Origin: Candidatus Desantisbacteria bacterium CG2_30_40_21
GTDB lineage: Bacteria > UBA9089 > CG2-30-40-21
Direction: 5' to 3'
Assembly: GCA_001873945.1 (NCBI GenBank)
Contig: MNYI01000174.1
Coordinates: 1-47,684, forward strand
DNA length: 47,684 bases
The notes below the pieces were generated by a model. The model was not told the origin of the DNA. It saw nothing but the letters and a program-made list of their open reading frames with translations, and did no database searches. Below are positions 15,050 to 23,846 of the stretch, piece after piece (position 1 is the stretch's first letter; each line of letters opens with the position of its first letter). The position numbers were made by a program, and so were the translations under genes.

Positions 15050-16792
15050 ATGAAAAAAACTCACAATTGTGGAGAATTAGGGCTACAAAATATCGGAGAA
15101 GAGGTTATTCTGGTTGGTTGGGTTAATCGCCGAAGGGATCATGGGAAATTAATTTTTATTGATCTAAGAGATAGGGCAGGTATCTCACAGATAGTATTTT
15201 CGCCAGAGGCAGATGATATTGCTCATGCTAAGGCACATGAACTCAGGAGTGAATTCGTTTTAGAGGTCAAGGGACAGGTTTGTGCAAGGCCACATGGTAC
15301 CATAAACCCTGATTTAACCACCGGAGAAATAGAGATACTGGTACATGAATTAACCATTATTAATTCCTCAAAAACGCCACCGTTTTCCATTAGTGATGAG
15401 CTGAATGTCGCCGAAGATGTCAGACTTAAGTACCGTTATCTTGATCTGAGAAGGCCACAGATGCAGAAAAATATATTCTTAAGGCATAAGGTCTACCAGA
15501 TTACAAGACGATTTTTGGATGAAAATGGCTATATTGAGGTGGAAACACCCATGCTTATCAAGAGTACGCCAGAGGGGGCAAGAGACTTTCTGGTGCCAAG
15601 CAGGCTTAGTCCGGGAGAATTTTATGCACTTCCACAATCCCCGCAACTTTTCAAACAAATATTGATGGTAGCCGGGTTTGAAAAATATTTTCAGATTGTT
15701 AAGTGTTTCAGGGATGAAGATTTGCGAGCAGATAGGCAGCCAGAGTTTACACAGGTTGATATTGAGGCTTCCTTTGTAGAGATAGATGATATTTGTAAAT
15801 TAATTGAAGGCTTGCTTTCTTCTGTATTCAAAGAGGGTTTGGGGATAGAGGTCAAAACACCATTCCCAATAATAGATTTTGATGAGGCAATGGCAAGATA
15901 TGGCTCTGATGCACCTGATACACGATTTGGTATGGAATTAACAGATATTACTGATCTGGTTAAGGATGAAGCATGTCAGGTGTTTAATCGGGCAATTGCT
16001 CAGGCAGGTCAGGTAAAGGGCATCTGTGTGCCGGATATGGCCTCCATTAGTCGACGGGATATTGATGAATTAACGAATTTTGTCAATACCTATGGGGCAA
16101 AGGGACTGGCTTATTTTAAGGGCAAGGAGTCACCCATTGCCAAGTTTTTATCTGACGAGGCAAGGGATAAAATCTTAGAGCGGATGAATGCCAAGGAAAA
16201 TGACTTGTGTTTATTTATAGCAGATACACCAAAGATAGTTGCCATGAGCCTCTGTCAGTTAAGGCTGCATCTGGCTAAAAAATTAAACATAATTCCAGAG
16301 GATACATTCAATTTTATCTGGGTAATGAATGCCCCATTATTTGAATATGATGATGAGGAGAAAAGATTTACAGCCATGCATCACCCCTTTACCTCACCGC
16401 GGGAAACAGATTATCCATTGCTTGACATTGATCCGCTCAAGGTCAAGGCAAATGCCTATGATGTGGTACTTAATGGGGTAGAGATTGGCGGTGGCTCTAT
16501 CAGAATTCACCATCGGAATATACAAGAAAAGGTTTTTAGTCTCTTAAACCTTTCTAAAGAAGAGGCTGAAATGAAGTTTAGTTTCCTTTTGGAGGCATTG
16601 GAATATGGTGCACCACCACATGGCGGGGTTGCACTTGGACTTGATAGGTTATTGAGATTTATGGTTGGGGGTGAGTCTATTCGTGATGTTATTGCTTTTC
16701 CCAAGACACAGTCCGGGATATGCCAGATGACCGGAGCCCCATATAAAGTGGAGGATAAGCAATTAAGAGAATTAAAGATACGAGTAGTTTAG
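15050..16792 (+). CDS. aspS: Aspartyl-tRNA synthetase
   Basis: This 580-residue class II synthetase charges tRNA-Asp (or tRNA-Asp and tRNA-Asn in non-discriminating forms). The N-terminal OB fold has VGWVNRRRDHGKLIFIDLRD. Motif 2 is FRDEDLRADRQPEFTQ, and motif 3 is GGVALGLDRLLRFM near the C-terminus. An inserted GAD domain of the bacterial type lies at about 285-410. The length is normal for bacterial AspS. A promoter and ribosome site precede it, and the small gene at 16806 is probably co-transcribed. Confidence 0.97.
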   Translation: MKKTHNCGELGLQNIGEEVILVGWVNRRRDHGKLIFIDLRDRAGISQIVFSPEADDIAHAKAHELRSEFVLEVKGQVCARPHGTINPDLTTGEIEILVHELTIINSSKTPPFSISDELNVAEDVRLKYRYLDLRRPQMQKNIFLRHKVYQITRRFLDENGYIEVETPMLIKSTPEGARDFLVPSRLSPGEFYALPQSPQLFKQILMVAGFEKYFQIVKCFRDEDLRADRQPEFTQVDIEASFVEIDDICKLIEGLLSSVFKEGLGIEVKTPFPIIDFDEAMARYGSDAPDTRFGMELTDITDLVKDEACQVFNRAIAQAGQVKGICVPDMASISRRDIDELTNFVNTYGAKGLAYFKGKESPIAKFLSDEARDKILERMNAKENDLCLFIADTPKIVAMSLCQLRLHLAKKLNIIPEDTFNFIWVMNAPLFEYDDEEKRFTAMHHPFTSPRETDYPLLDIDPLKVKANAYDVVLNGVEIGGGSIRIHHRNIQEKVFSLLNLSKEEAEMKFSFLLEALEYGAPPHGGVALGLDRLLRFMVGGESIRDVIAFPKTQSGICQMTGAPYKVEDKQLRELKIRVV

Positions 16793-16805
16793 GAGGAATA
16801 AAATT

Positions 16806-17072
16806 ATGTGGGTAGAAAAGGCACAATTGCCGGTAATTGTTTTTACAAATATTCATCGCATTGAAGGGAACATGTATACCTATAAGGATGCCAGAATCAT
16901 CGATGAATTAAACGCAGGGGCAAAGGATTTTATTGCTATCACAGATGTTAAAATATATCCGATTGAGAGTGATAGTATGTTGTATAAGACGGATTTTATG
17001 GCTTTGAATAAGAATCATATCAGCCATTTATTACCTCAAGAGGATTTTGTAAAGGAAGAGGAATTGTTCTGA
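16806..17072 (+). CDS. Conserved hypothetical protein (88 aa)
   Basis: The small soluble protein MWVEKAQLPVIVFTNIHRIE and so on starts 13 bases after aspS, with AGGAGG before the ATG, so it is likely co-transcribed. It has alternating beta-rich segments (VIVFTN, FIAITDVKIYP, FMALNKNHISHLLP), a pattern seen in small SH3-like families such as DUF6812. There are no catalytic residues that I can name. The function is unknown. Confidence 0.65.
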   Translation: MWVEKAQLPVIVFTNIHRIEGNMYTYKDARIIDELNAGAKDFIAITDVKIYPIESDSMLYKTDFMALNKNHISHLLPQEDFVKEEELF

Positions 17073-17092
17073 GTAATGCGAAAGTGGGAATG

Positions 17093-17143
17093 CAGAATGC
17101 GGAAGTAAAAAGGGTTGCTTATATTTCTGCCTTCCGCATTCTG
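17093..17143. repeat. Perfect 13-base inverted repeat
   Basis: CAGAATGCGGAAG (17093-17105) pairs exactly with CTTCCGCATTCTG (17131-17143), with a 25-base loop. It lies between the 88-aa gene and the antitoxin gene. It lacks a T-tract at the end, so it is more likely a short repeat element than a terminator. Confidence 0.7.
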
Positions 17144-17174
17144 AATTATAATCTAAAAGCAAGAGGTATGCAAA

Positions 17175-17378
17175 ATGCTTACTACTGAAATTAAAGAGAT
17201 GCCAGTTAATAAGAGAATAATATTGATGGAAAAGATATGGGACAGTCTCTGTCATAAAAGAAAAGAAATTGAATCTCCAACATGGCATAAAGAAATACTT
17301 GATGAAAGAGTCAATTTGATTAATTCAGGGAAAGCAAATTTTATATCCATTCAAGGGTTAAAGGCTGCCAACTCATGA
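17175..17378 (+). CDS. Addiction-module antitoxin component (orphan)
   Basis: The 67-residue protein MLTTEIKEMPVNKRIILMEK, with WDSLCHK and WHKEILDERVNLINSGKA, matches the family of putative addiction module components that pair with RelE/ParE toxins. Its TGA overlaps the ATG of a following reading frame that should be the toxin, but that frame stops after 13 codons at a fold-back repeat. It is therefore probably an orphan antitoxin. Confidence 0.8.
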   Translation: MLTTEIKEMPVNKRIILMEKIWDSLCHKRKEIESPTWHKEILDERVNLINSGKANFISIQGLKAANS

Positions 17379-17416
17379 AAGTTCAGGATATTATAGTTAT
17401 ATATGCAAACCAATAA
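17375..17416 (+). pseudogene. Truncated toxin start (13 codons)
   Basis: The ATG overlaps the antitoxin stop (ATGA), the usual arrangement for a RelE/ParE partner. The frame reads MKVQDIIVIYANQ and then ends inside the fold-back repeat that begins at 17395. No continuation was recognised beyond the repeats at 17395-17528 and 17550-17775. This is inferred from position; the fragment is too short for family assignment. Confidence 0.4.
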
Positions 17417-17528
17417 ATTTGTGGACATATAGAACGCCAACACGGTTGGCTTGCTCCATATTTGGACTAAGGCATCCGTGATGCCGTTTATATATGGAAT
17501 CCAATAACATATTGGTGTGCATATAAGT
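17395..17528. repeat. Fold-back repeat with TATATGCA(A/C)ACCAATA termini
   Basis: The left end TATATGCAAACCAATA and right end TATTGGTGTGCATATA are inverted with one mismatch. The interior has a GGCATCCGTGATGCC palindrome. It interrupts the toxin frame that follows the antitoxin. Confidence 0.78.
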
Positions 17529-17549
17529 CAAGTAAAAGAGAATTTGATT

Positions 17550-17775
17550 AGCAATTCTCATTATGAAAAAGTATAAGAAAGAGAGATATGGAGATAGGAA
17601 AGATATGGGGATATTTTTTAATTTAATGTATGGATTTATGACAGATGACAGGCAAGAATGCCTGAGATGACAGGCAAGAATGCCTGTCCTACTAACTATT
17701 CTGTTGATAATCAATACATCTTCTCTATCTCCTTATCCCCTTTTTTACACAAGTTTTTCCATAATTAGAATTGCT
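17550..17775. repeat. Fold-back repeat, family J, copy 1
   Basis: The ends are AGCAATTCTCATTATGAAAA and its near-complement, finishing in TAGAATTGCT. Inside are two copies of the palindrome GACAGGCAAGAATGCCTG (17647 and 17669). Other copies are at 18530-18660 and 42340-42500; the last shares the right half (TTCTGTTGATAATC onward). Confidence 0.85.
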
Positions 17776-17794
17776 GGTTTTGACCAAATATTAC

Positions 17795-17823
17795 TTGCAA
17801 CATTGTAGGTTGCATGATATAAT
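17795..17823 (+). promoter_or_regulatory. higBA promoter with overlapping palindromic operator
   Basis: TTGCAA at 17795-17800 and TATAAT at 17818-17823 have a 17-base spacer. A perfect palindrome, TGCAAC-N7-GTTGCA (17796-17814), sits between them, as expected for autoregulation by the HigA antitoxin. The operator role is inferred from position and symmetry. Confidence 0.65.
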
Positions 17824-17848
17824 ATATTAAAGAGGTAATACTTGTTGG

Positions 17849-18127
17849 ATGATTAAATCTTTCAAACATAAAGGATTAGAAAAATTTTTCTATAATAATG
17901 ACCGAAGTGGAATAAATGTACAGTACGCTTCTAAGATTGGTCGTATTATGGACCGTTTAGATGCATCTGTAAGTCCTCAGGATATGAATTTGCCTGGTTA
18001 TAGACTCCATGAGCTTAAAGGAGAGAAAAAAGGAATATGGTCAGTTTGGGTTAGTGGCAATTGGCGAGTTACTTTTCGGTTTGATAGAGAGAATGTAATA
18101 GTTGTGGATTATCTGGATTATCACTAA
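17849..18127 (+). CDS. higB: HigB-type mRNA-interferase toxin
   Basis: The 92-residue RelE/HigB-fold protein starts MIKSFKHKGLEKFFYNND and has the family core LPGYRLHELKGEKKGIWSVW, then VSGNWRVTFRFD and VDYLDYH. HigB toxins cleave mRNA on the ribosome. The toxin-first order with a HigA helix-turn-helix protein 20 bases downstream is the classic higBA arrangement. It is flanked by family J repeats. Confidence 0.93.
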   Translation: MIKSFKHKGLEKFFYNNDRSGINVQYASKIGRIMDRLDASVSPQDMNLPGYRLHELKGEKKGIWSVWVSGNWRVTFRFDRENVIVVDYLDYH

Positions 18128-18147
18128 ATATAAAAGGAGTGTTTAAG

Positions 18148-18441
18148 ATGATTGGACATAGAAAACCAACTCATCCTGGGGAGGTTTTACGAGAAGATGT
18201 TATAATACCTCTGGGACTAACTGTAACAGAAGCAGCTAAAATGTTAGGGGTAGCTCGAAATACATTGTCATCATTACTGAACTGTAATGTCTCTTTAAGC
18301 CCTGAAATGGCAGTTCGGATTAGTAAGGCAACAAGGACAACACCTGAAAGCTGGTTATACATGCAAGTAAAATTAGATTTGTGGAATGCTGAACAAAGAT
18401 CTGCCAAAGTTCAAGAATTTGAAATGGCAATTGCAGTATAA
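18148..18441 (+). CDS. higA: HigA-type antitoxin, XRE family
   Basis: The 97-residue protein MIGHRKPTHPGEVLREDVII has the HigA helix-turn-helix (TVTEAAKMLGVARNTLSSLL) and WLYMQVKLDLW. It neutralises HigB and represses the operon, probably through the palindrome at 17796. ATG 18148 lies eight bases after AAAGGAG and is preferred over the in-frame GTG at 18139, which is too close to that site. Confidence 0.93.
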   Translation: MIGHRKPTHPGEVLREDVIIPLGLTVTEAAKMLGVARNTLSSLLNCNVSLSPEMAVRISKATRTTPESWLYMQVKLDLWNAEQRSAKVQEFEMAIAV

Positions 18442-18529
18442 TGGCTATGGAAGAAAAGAGTCAGATCTACACATTTTACAAAACAAGGAACGCTAACAAG
18501 AAAAATGCACTGGATGGGCAGTAGCTTGC

Positions 18530-18660
18530 AGCAATTCTCATTTTGGCATTAATGGAGTAGCCCAAGATTCTATCTTGGCTTATCCATCCCCATTTTATAA
18601 AGCCAACATAGAATGTTGGGCTACGCTTGTTGCTCGTCGAGTTTCATAATTAGAATTGCT
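18530..18660. repeat. Fold-back repeat, family J, copy 2
   Basis: It has the same termini as the copy at 17550 (AGCAATTCT and AGAATTGCT) with a different interior, including an inverted GTAGCCCAA/TTGGGCTAC section. It fills most of the 317-base gap between higA and the DUF262 gene; the remaining bases hold nothing I recognise. Confidence 0.8.
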
Positions 18661-18758
18661 GAGTAGCCTGCCAATGATTTTGGCGTTAGGCAGAGAAGAA
18701 ACAAGATCGGGAACAAACGAAAATCAAAGAACGGATGAAAAACTGAAGGAGTGCGAAA

Positions 18759-20426
18759 ATGGAACAGAAAATTGAAATTATTAACAATTGGAATCTGAAA
18801 AAGGTCTTTAATGAAATGGAAAACGGTAATATTAAAATACCGAGATTTCAAAGAGGCTATGTATGGGAACGGTCTAAAATAGTCAAATTGCTGAATAGTA
18901 TTTACTCACAATATCCCATTGGGTCGTTTTTTATTTGGGTTGCAAGCCTCAATTATAAGAATTTTTGCAGAGAGATTACGGAGTTGAATTTGCCAGAACA
19001 ACCAGAATCAAATAACTACAGTTTTATTCTTGACGGGCAACGAAGAATCACATCATTATATGTTGCACTGAAAGGGAAAAAACTAAATGGAACAGATTTT
19101 TCGGCTATTTGTTTTAATCTTGAAAAGAAAGAATTTCAAATCCCACGATTAAAGAACGAAAAGCATAATATCCCCGCATGGAAATTGTTTGATACAACGG
19201 CTTATGGTGATGTTCTTACTGATTATGCAATATCTGACAGAGAAAATGGCACAAATTATTCAACCATATGGCGAGATTGCCAACAAGTATTTACCGACTA
19301 TCCTATAAGTGTAATCAGAACTTTGAAGATGGACTTGGAGCAGGTCGTAACAATATTTGAGAGAATTAACCAAGGTGGCAAGAGATTGTCCCTGTTCGAC
19401 CTTGTTCATGCAAGTGCTTGGTCACCCAATTTTGACCTGAGAGAAAAAATTAAAAAGTTTAATGACGAACCTAATGTAAAATATTTTGGTGGTCTCGAAG
19501 AAGAGGTTTTTATTCAATCCCTTTCCTTAAACGCATTTGATGATTGCAGGAATCAAAACCAATTACATCTAACTGCTGAATCTGCAAGCAATCTTTGGGG
19601 CAAAACAACTGAATGTCTGAGATTGTCGATTGATTTTATTAAGACATTTGGCGTTAGGTTCATAGATTTCATCCCATACAATTCATTCCTGCCAGTCATA
19701 CAGTATTACTTTTTTAAATCTGGTAATAACAGTATTAAAAGTGAGCATGTTAAATATATTGAAGATTGGTTCTGGACAGCGACCTTTTCACAGAGATATT
19801 CAAGTTCAAGTCTTACATTAATGAAAGAAGATGCATCTTGGATTTTTAATCTTTCTGGTGGACAACAAGCGGAAAATATGTTTGGTGTATCTCTTACCTT
19901 GAAGGAACTATTGAAAGTCAGGATGCAGAACAAATCTGTTATAAAAAATGGCGCCCTTTGTTTGATGGCACTTGAAAATCCGCAAGATTTTGATAATGGA
20001 CTACCTGTTACATTGGACAGAACTAATGTTTCAAGGTCAAATAGCAAAGAGAACCATCATTTCTTTCCATTTTCATTACGACAACAATTTAATACAGACA
20101 GCAATGGAATAAATAGTTTATTGAATTTTGTACTAATCTCTGGTAGACTAAACAGGGAAATTTCAAATGATTACCCGTCACAGTATTTGACAGAATATGA
20201 AGCAAAAAACAGCAAAATAAACGAACATCTATTAACACATTTTATTAACCAAGATACCCTAAACGCTGCAAAAGCGAATGACTTTCAATCATTTATTCAA
20301 AAGCGAGGAGAGTTTATTTTAGAGAAAATACGGTCAAAAATTAAAATTGGTGAGTTTTCCGAGCCAGAAGATGAAATAATTGAAGAAAATATCGAATACG
20401 AAGAAGTACAAACAGAAGAAGGATAG
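18759..20426 (+). CDS. DUF262 domain protein, GmrSD-like
   Basis: This 555-residue protein has an N-terminal DUF262 (ParB-like) domain with IPRFQRGYVWERSKI and the nucleotide-binding signature FILDGQRRITSLY. A C-terminal ENHHFFPFS motif resembles the histidine motif of the DUF1524/HNH-like nuclease half of GmrSD enzymes. GmrSD proteins are modification-dependent restriction systems; many DUF262 proteins have unproven defence roles. No partner restriction gene adjoins. It lies among toxin-antitoxin genes in an accessory stretch, which fits a defence role. Confidence 0.83.
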   Translation: MEQKIEIINNWNLKKVFNEMENGNIKIPRFQRGYVWERSKIVKLLNSIYSQYPIGSFFIWVASLNYKNFCREITELNLPEQPESNNYSFILDGQRRITSLYVALKGKKLNGTDFSAICFNLEKKEFQIPRLKNEKHNIPAWKLFDTTAYGDVLTDYAISDRENGTNYSTIWRDCQQVFTDYPISVIRTLKMDLEQVVTIFERINQGGKRLSLFDLVHASAWSPNFDLREKIKKFNDEPNVKYFGGLEEEVFIQSLSLNAFDDCRNQNQLHLTAESASNLWGKTTECLRLSIDFIKTFGVRFIDFIPYNSFLPVIQYYFFKSGNNSIKSEHVKYIEDWFWTATFSQRYSSSSLTLMKEDASWIFNLSGGQQAENMFGVSLTLKELLKVRMQNKSVIKNGALCLMALENPQDFDNGLPVTLDRTNVSRSNSKENHHFFPFSLRQQFNTDSNGINSLLNFVLISGRLNREISNDYPSQYLTEYEAKNSKINEHLLTHFINQDTLNAAKANDFQSFIQKRGEFILEKIRSKIKIGEFSEPEDEIIEENIEYEEVQTEEG

Positions 20427-20604
20427 GAAGTTTAGGAAGTGGTATCGGAGTCAGAGTTTGAATTGAGAAATTAGTTGATTAAGGTTTAGGAAGGGAGGAA
20501 AAGAAAAAAGACAGAGAAGAAAGCCTAATAAGAAAAATGAACAAGACGGAACTGATTTTTTTGCAACAAGTCTAATAAATGCAAATATTCTTGGAGGACA
20601 AAGC

Positions 20605-21000
20605 ATGAATGTTGTAGTAGATGCTTCTGTTATTATTGCCGTTATCGCCAATGAACCAGAAAAAGATATTTTAGTTAAGTTGACAAAAGGTGTTGACCTT
20701 ATTGCCCCACATTCGGTTCATTGGGAGATTGGTAATGCTTTTTCGGCTATGCTCAAGCGAAAAAGGATAGTATTAAACCAATCGCTAAAAGCCCTTGAGG
20801 TATATATAAATATCTCAATCAGATTTTTGGATGTTGAATTGGAAGAGTCACTAAAGATAGCTGATAGATTTGGCATCTATGCTTATGATGCCTACCTCAT
20901 AAGGTGTGCGTTGAAGTATAAGTCTCCGTTAATTTCTCTGGATCAAAATTTAGTAAGTTTTGCCAAACAGATGAATATTAGAGTTATGGAGGTGACCTGA
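20605..21000 (+). CDS. VapC-type PIN-domain toxin
   Basis: The 131-residue PIN-domain ribonuclease has the acidic residues D6 (VVVDAS), E41 (HWEIGN), D95 (YAYDAY) and D113 (SLDQNL) in the expected order. VapC toxins cleave tRNA or rRNA. The downstream antitoxin gene overlaps by one base (TGATG), so the order is toxin first, the reverse of most vapBC pairs. AGGAGG-type ribosome binding (GGAGGAC) precedes the start. Confidence 0.9.
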   Translation: MNVVVDASVIIAVIANEPEKDILVKLTKGVDLIAPHSVHWEIGNAFSAMLKRKRIVLNQSLKALEVYINISIRFLDVELEESLKIADRFGIYAYDAYLIRCALKYKSPLISLDQNLVSFAKQMNIRVMEVT

Positions 21001-21233
21001 TGGCTATATATACATACTCAAACGCCAATCAAAACATTGACTTGTTGTTGGAAGAGGTTGTTAAAGAAGGGGAAGCCAGAATAAAATCCAAAGACGGACA
21101 AATTTTTGTCATTAGACCAGGACAAAAAATAGATTCTCCCTTAAATATTGAAGGTATAAACCTTGGTATTTCTACCAATGAGATCATACAGTCTATCCAC
21201 GAAAGTAGGGGAAGAGAGCTATGCTATGGTTAA
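21000..21233 (+). CDS. Antitoxin partner of the VapC-type toxin
   Basis: The 77-residue protein MAIYTYSNANQNIDLLLEEV resembles Phd/YefM-type antitoxins in its N-terminus (short beta strand, then helix) and in the central KSKDGQIFVIRPGQK. It overlaps the toxin gene by one base. It probably binds the toxin through its C-terminal helical part and represses the operon. Confidence 0.75.
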   Translation: MAIYTYSNANQNIDLLLEEVVKEGEARIKSKDGQIFVIRPGQKIDSPLNIEGINLGISTNEIIQSIHESRGRELCYG

Positions 21234-21350
21234 ACCTTGAAGGTTGAATCCACAATTATACGGGTTTCACAGGTGGTGAGGGAACATAGACTTCGTTCAC
21301 CGCTTATTTTTATTAATCCGCGTTTATTCGCGTTAAAAAAAGGAGGTTGT

Positions 21351-22691
21351 ATGATAAAAAAGGGTGTTGTTGCAGCGGTATTTTGTTGTGTAGCCGCAAG
21401 CTCTGCCATGGCTGGCGGCTATGAGGGTCCCGGGATTGGGGCAAGAGGTGTGGGTATGGGTGGTGCATTTATTGGGCTGGCTGATGAATGGACTGCCATC
21501 TACTGGAATCCGGCTGGACTTACTCAACTACAGGGTAAGGGTGTGGGCGTAGATGTGTCACGGCTTTGTATTAAAGGGAGTGATGGCAATGGGGTGGCTA
21601 ATTCGAAGATGGTGTTTGGACAAAGCGGTGTTGTTTATAACGGCATGAACACAGATCAGGAGGATATATTTTATCGACCGTATGCTGGTACAGTGGGATT
21701 GACCAGTGAACCCGGGACATTTTCATCATCAGGGGTAGATGTTACCTCTAATGTCTGGCTGCCTGCCATTGGTGGATATGCTCAGGTAGGCAATTATCAT
21801 CTCGGTTATGGGGCATATGCACCGGCCGGGTATAAAACAGATTGGCAGGATACAACATCTGGGGTAACAGCCAGCTACAATATTAAGATGGCAACAAAGG
21901 TGTACAATATTTCTGTGGCAAGAGACCTTACGACAGGGATTGCTGCTGGAATTGGGTTGAATATGATTGGTGGCGAGATAGAAAAACATGCCCGCAAGGA
22001 TGTGCCAGGCGCTAACAGCTATACCTATGAGATGGATGGCACCTGTGATGGAAGTGATTGGGAATGGCAGGCAGGCATGATGTTTAAGCCATCAAGTGTC
22101 TGTCAGATTGGCATGGTCTATCGTAGTGGCTCAGAGGTAGCATTAAAGGGCGAGGCAAGGGCAAGATACCCTGTACCAACAGGAACTACTACTCCACCCT
22201 TGATGGTGGTAGTGGAAAAATCTGATTTTACCCGCAAATACAATCATCCTGCTACCTATGGGCTTGGTATTGCCTTTTATGCTGCCCCAAACCTGACCAT
22301 TACCTCTGACTTCACCAGAACCATGTGGAGCAGCACGAAGAAGGATGTGGACTATTCATCAAATGGCAATATGTTAAAAGATGAGAACAAATCCCTTGAT
22401 TGGACAGATGTCACCAGATTTCGGACAGGCATGGAATATAAGCCAAACCCAACATGGGCATTTCGTGTAGGTATGTTGACCGACCCATCACCTGTGCCAG
22501 ATAAGGCGGTGAGTCTGACTAATATTATTGATGTGGAGAGAACATTCTACACCATGGGTACCAGTTTTACAAAGGCTAACTGGGGTTGTGATTTCTTGTA
22601 TCTTCATGGTGATGGAGAACGGATGGCTAATAATGTCAAGTATACCAAGACAACCAATGAGTATAGGTTGGCAGGACAGTATTGGTTTTAA
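21351..22691 (+). CDS. OmpP1/FadL/TodX-family outer membrane transport protein
   Basis: A signal peptide (residues 1-21, ending SAMA) is followed by the family start GGAFIGLADEWTAIYWNPAGL; NPAGL is a hallmark of FadL porins for hydrophobic compounds. The remaining 400 residues are beta-barrel-like, with aromatic-rich strands and a C-terminal LAGQYWF. ATG 21351, with AGGAGG six bases before it, is used rather than the upstream in-frame ATG at 21237. It shows that the cell has an outer membrane. The substrate is unknown. Confidence 0.92.
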   Translation: MIKKGVVAAVFCCVAASSAMAGGYEGPGIGARGVGMGGAFIGLADEWTAIYWNPAGLTQLQGKGVGVDVSRLCIKGSDGNGVANSKMVFGQSGVVYNGMNTDQEDIFYRPYAGTVGLTSEPGTFSSSGVDVTSNVWLPAIGGYAQVGNYHLGYGAYAPAGYKTDWQDTTSGVTASYNIKMATKVYNISVARDLTTGIAAGIGLNMIGGEIEKHARKDVPGANSYTYEMDGTCDGSDWEWQAGMMFKPSSVCQIGMVYRSGSEVALKGEARARYPVPTGTTTPPLMVVVEKSDFTRKYNHPATYGLGIAFYAAPNLTITSDFTRTMWSSTKKDVDYSSNGNMLKDENKSLDWTDVTRFRTGMEYKPNPTWAFRVGMLTDPSPVPDKAVSLTNIIDVERTFYTMGTSFTKANWGCDFLYLHGDGERMANNVKYTKTTNEYRLAGQYWF

Positions 22692-22833
22692 TGGTCGCAA
22701 TATTTCACCGCAGAGGCACAGTAGTTGTGGCAATAACACATATCATGAATCACAAATTTCCCCAAAACACGGGGGGTTAGAGGGTTGTTCCCTTTGCGGT
22801 AACGATGCGATGAATAATTACAATGAGGTATAT

Positions 22834-23811
22834 ATGCAAGCTCTACTCTTCTGGGATGAATTAGAATTTACCACTGACTACCCAAGGCAGATTCCACAAC
22901 CTGATGAGGCATTGGTTCGAGTAACCATGGCCGGGATATGTAATACAGATTTGGAAATAACCAAGGGATACATGGGATTTAAGGGAATTCTTGGTCATGA
23001 GTTTGTTGGTGTGGTTGATGAGTGTGACGACAGGGAGTTTTGGGGCAGAAGGGTTGTCGGTGAAATAAACTGTGGGTGTGGACAGTGTCCATATTGCCAA
23101 TCTGGTCAATCAAGGCATTGTCCAAACCGAAGCGTGCTTGGTATATTAAAGCATGATGGTGCTTTTGCCGATTATCTTATCCTGCCTATCAGAAATCTTC
23201 ACCTTGTCCCGGATTCATTAAGTAATGAAGAGGCTGTATTTGTTGAACCTCTGGCAGCTGCCCTTCAGATATTGGAACAAGTTGAGATTAAGCCGGAGCA
23301 TAGCGTAGTGGTTATTGGTGATGGCAAACTCGGTCTGTTGGTTTCCATGGTTATGGCTCAAACCAATTGCCATCTTACGGTTATCGGGAAACACCAGCTT
23401 AAATTAAATATATTAACCCAAAAAGGCATCTCCACCATTTTGTCCCATCAAGTGGAGGCAGCACATGGGAGCAAACCTTCTGTTCTGGCAGCAGATATTG
23501 TCATTGAATGCAGCGGTCATCCATCTGGATTTAACCTTAGCCAAAGAATCGTAAAACCCATGGGTAAGATTGTCCTCAAAAGCACCTTTGCCGAAGAGAT
23601 TTTATTTAAGTCCTTGGCAAACATGATTATTAATGAGATAACCCTTATTGGTTCAAGGTGTGGACCATTTGACAAGGCATTGAGCCTGTTAGAAAAAAAG
23701 GTTATCGATGTTACCCCCCTGATTACAGCTATTTATCCCATCAAGAATGGTATTGAGGCGTTTGAGACGGCAAAAATGTCTGAATCATTAAAGGTTTTGA
23801 TTAAGATATAA
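22834..23811 (+). CDS. Zinc-dependent medium-chain alcohol dehydrogenase
   Basis: This 326-residue MDR-family protein has a catalytic-zinc cysteine in AGICNTDLEI, GHEFVGVVDE, and a structural-zinc loop with four cysteines (NCGCGQCPYCQSGQSRHC). The Rossmann segment VVIGDGKLGLLV lies at about residue 165. ATG 22834 is chosen because GAGG precedes it by five bases; the frame upstream of it overlaps the porin gene. The substrate is not evident. It may be co-transcribed with pabB downstream. Confidence 0.9.
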   Translation: MQALLFWDELEFTTDYPRQIPQPDEALVRVTMAGICNTDLEITKGYMGFKGILGHEFVGVVDECDDREFWGRRVVGEINCGCGQCPYCQSGQSRHCPNRSVLGILKHDGAFADYLILPIRNLHLVPDSLSNEEAVFVEPLAAALQILEQVEIKPEHSVVVIGDGKLGLLVSMVMAQTNCHLTVIGKHQLKLNILTQKGISTILSHQVEAAHGSKPSVLAADIVIECSGHPSGFNLSQRIVKPMGKIVLKSTFAEEILFKSLANMIINEITLIGSRCGPFDKALSLLEKKVIDVTPLITAIYPIKNGIEAFETAKMSESLKVLIKI

Positions 23812-23846
23812 TACAACACTACCTGTGTTCTCAAGGGTGAACAACA

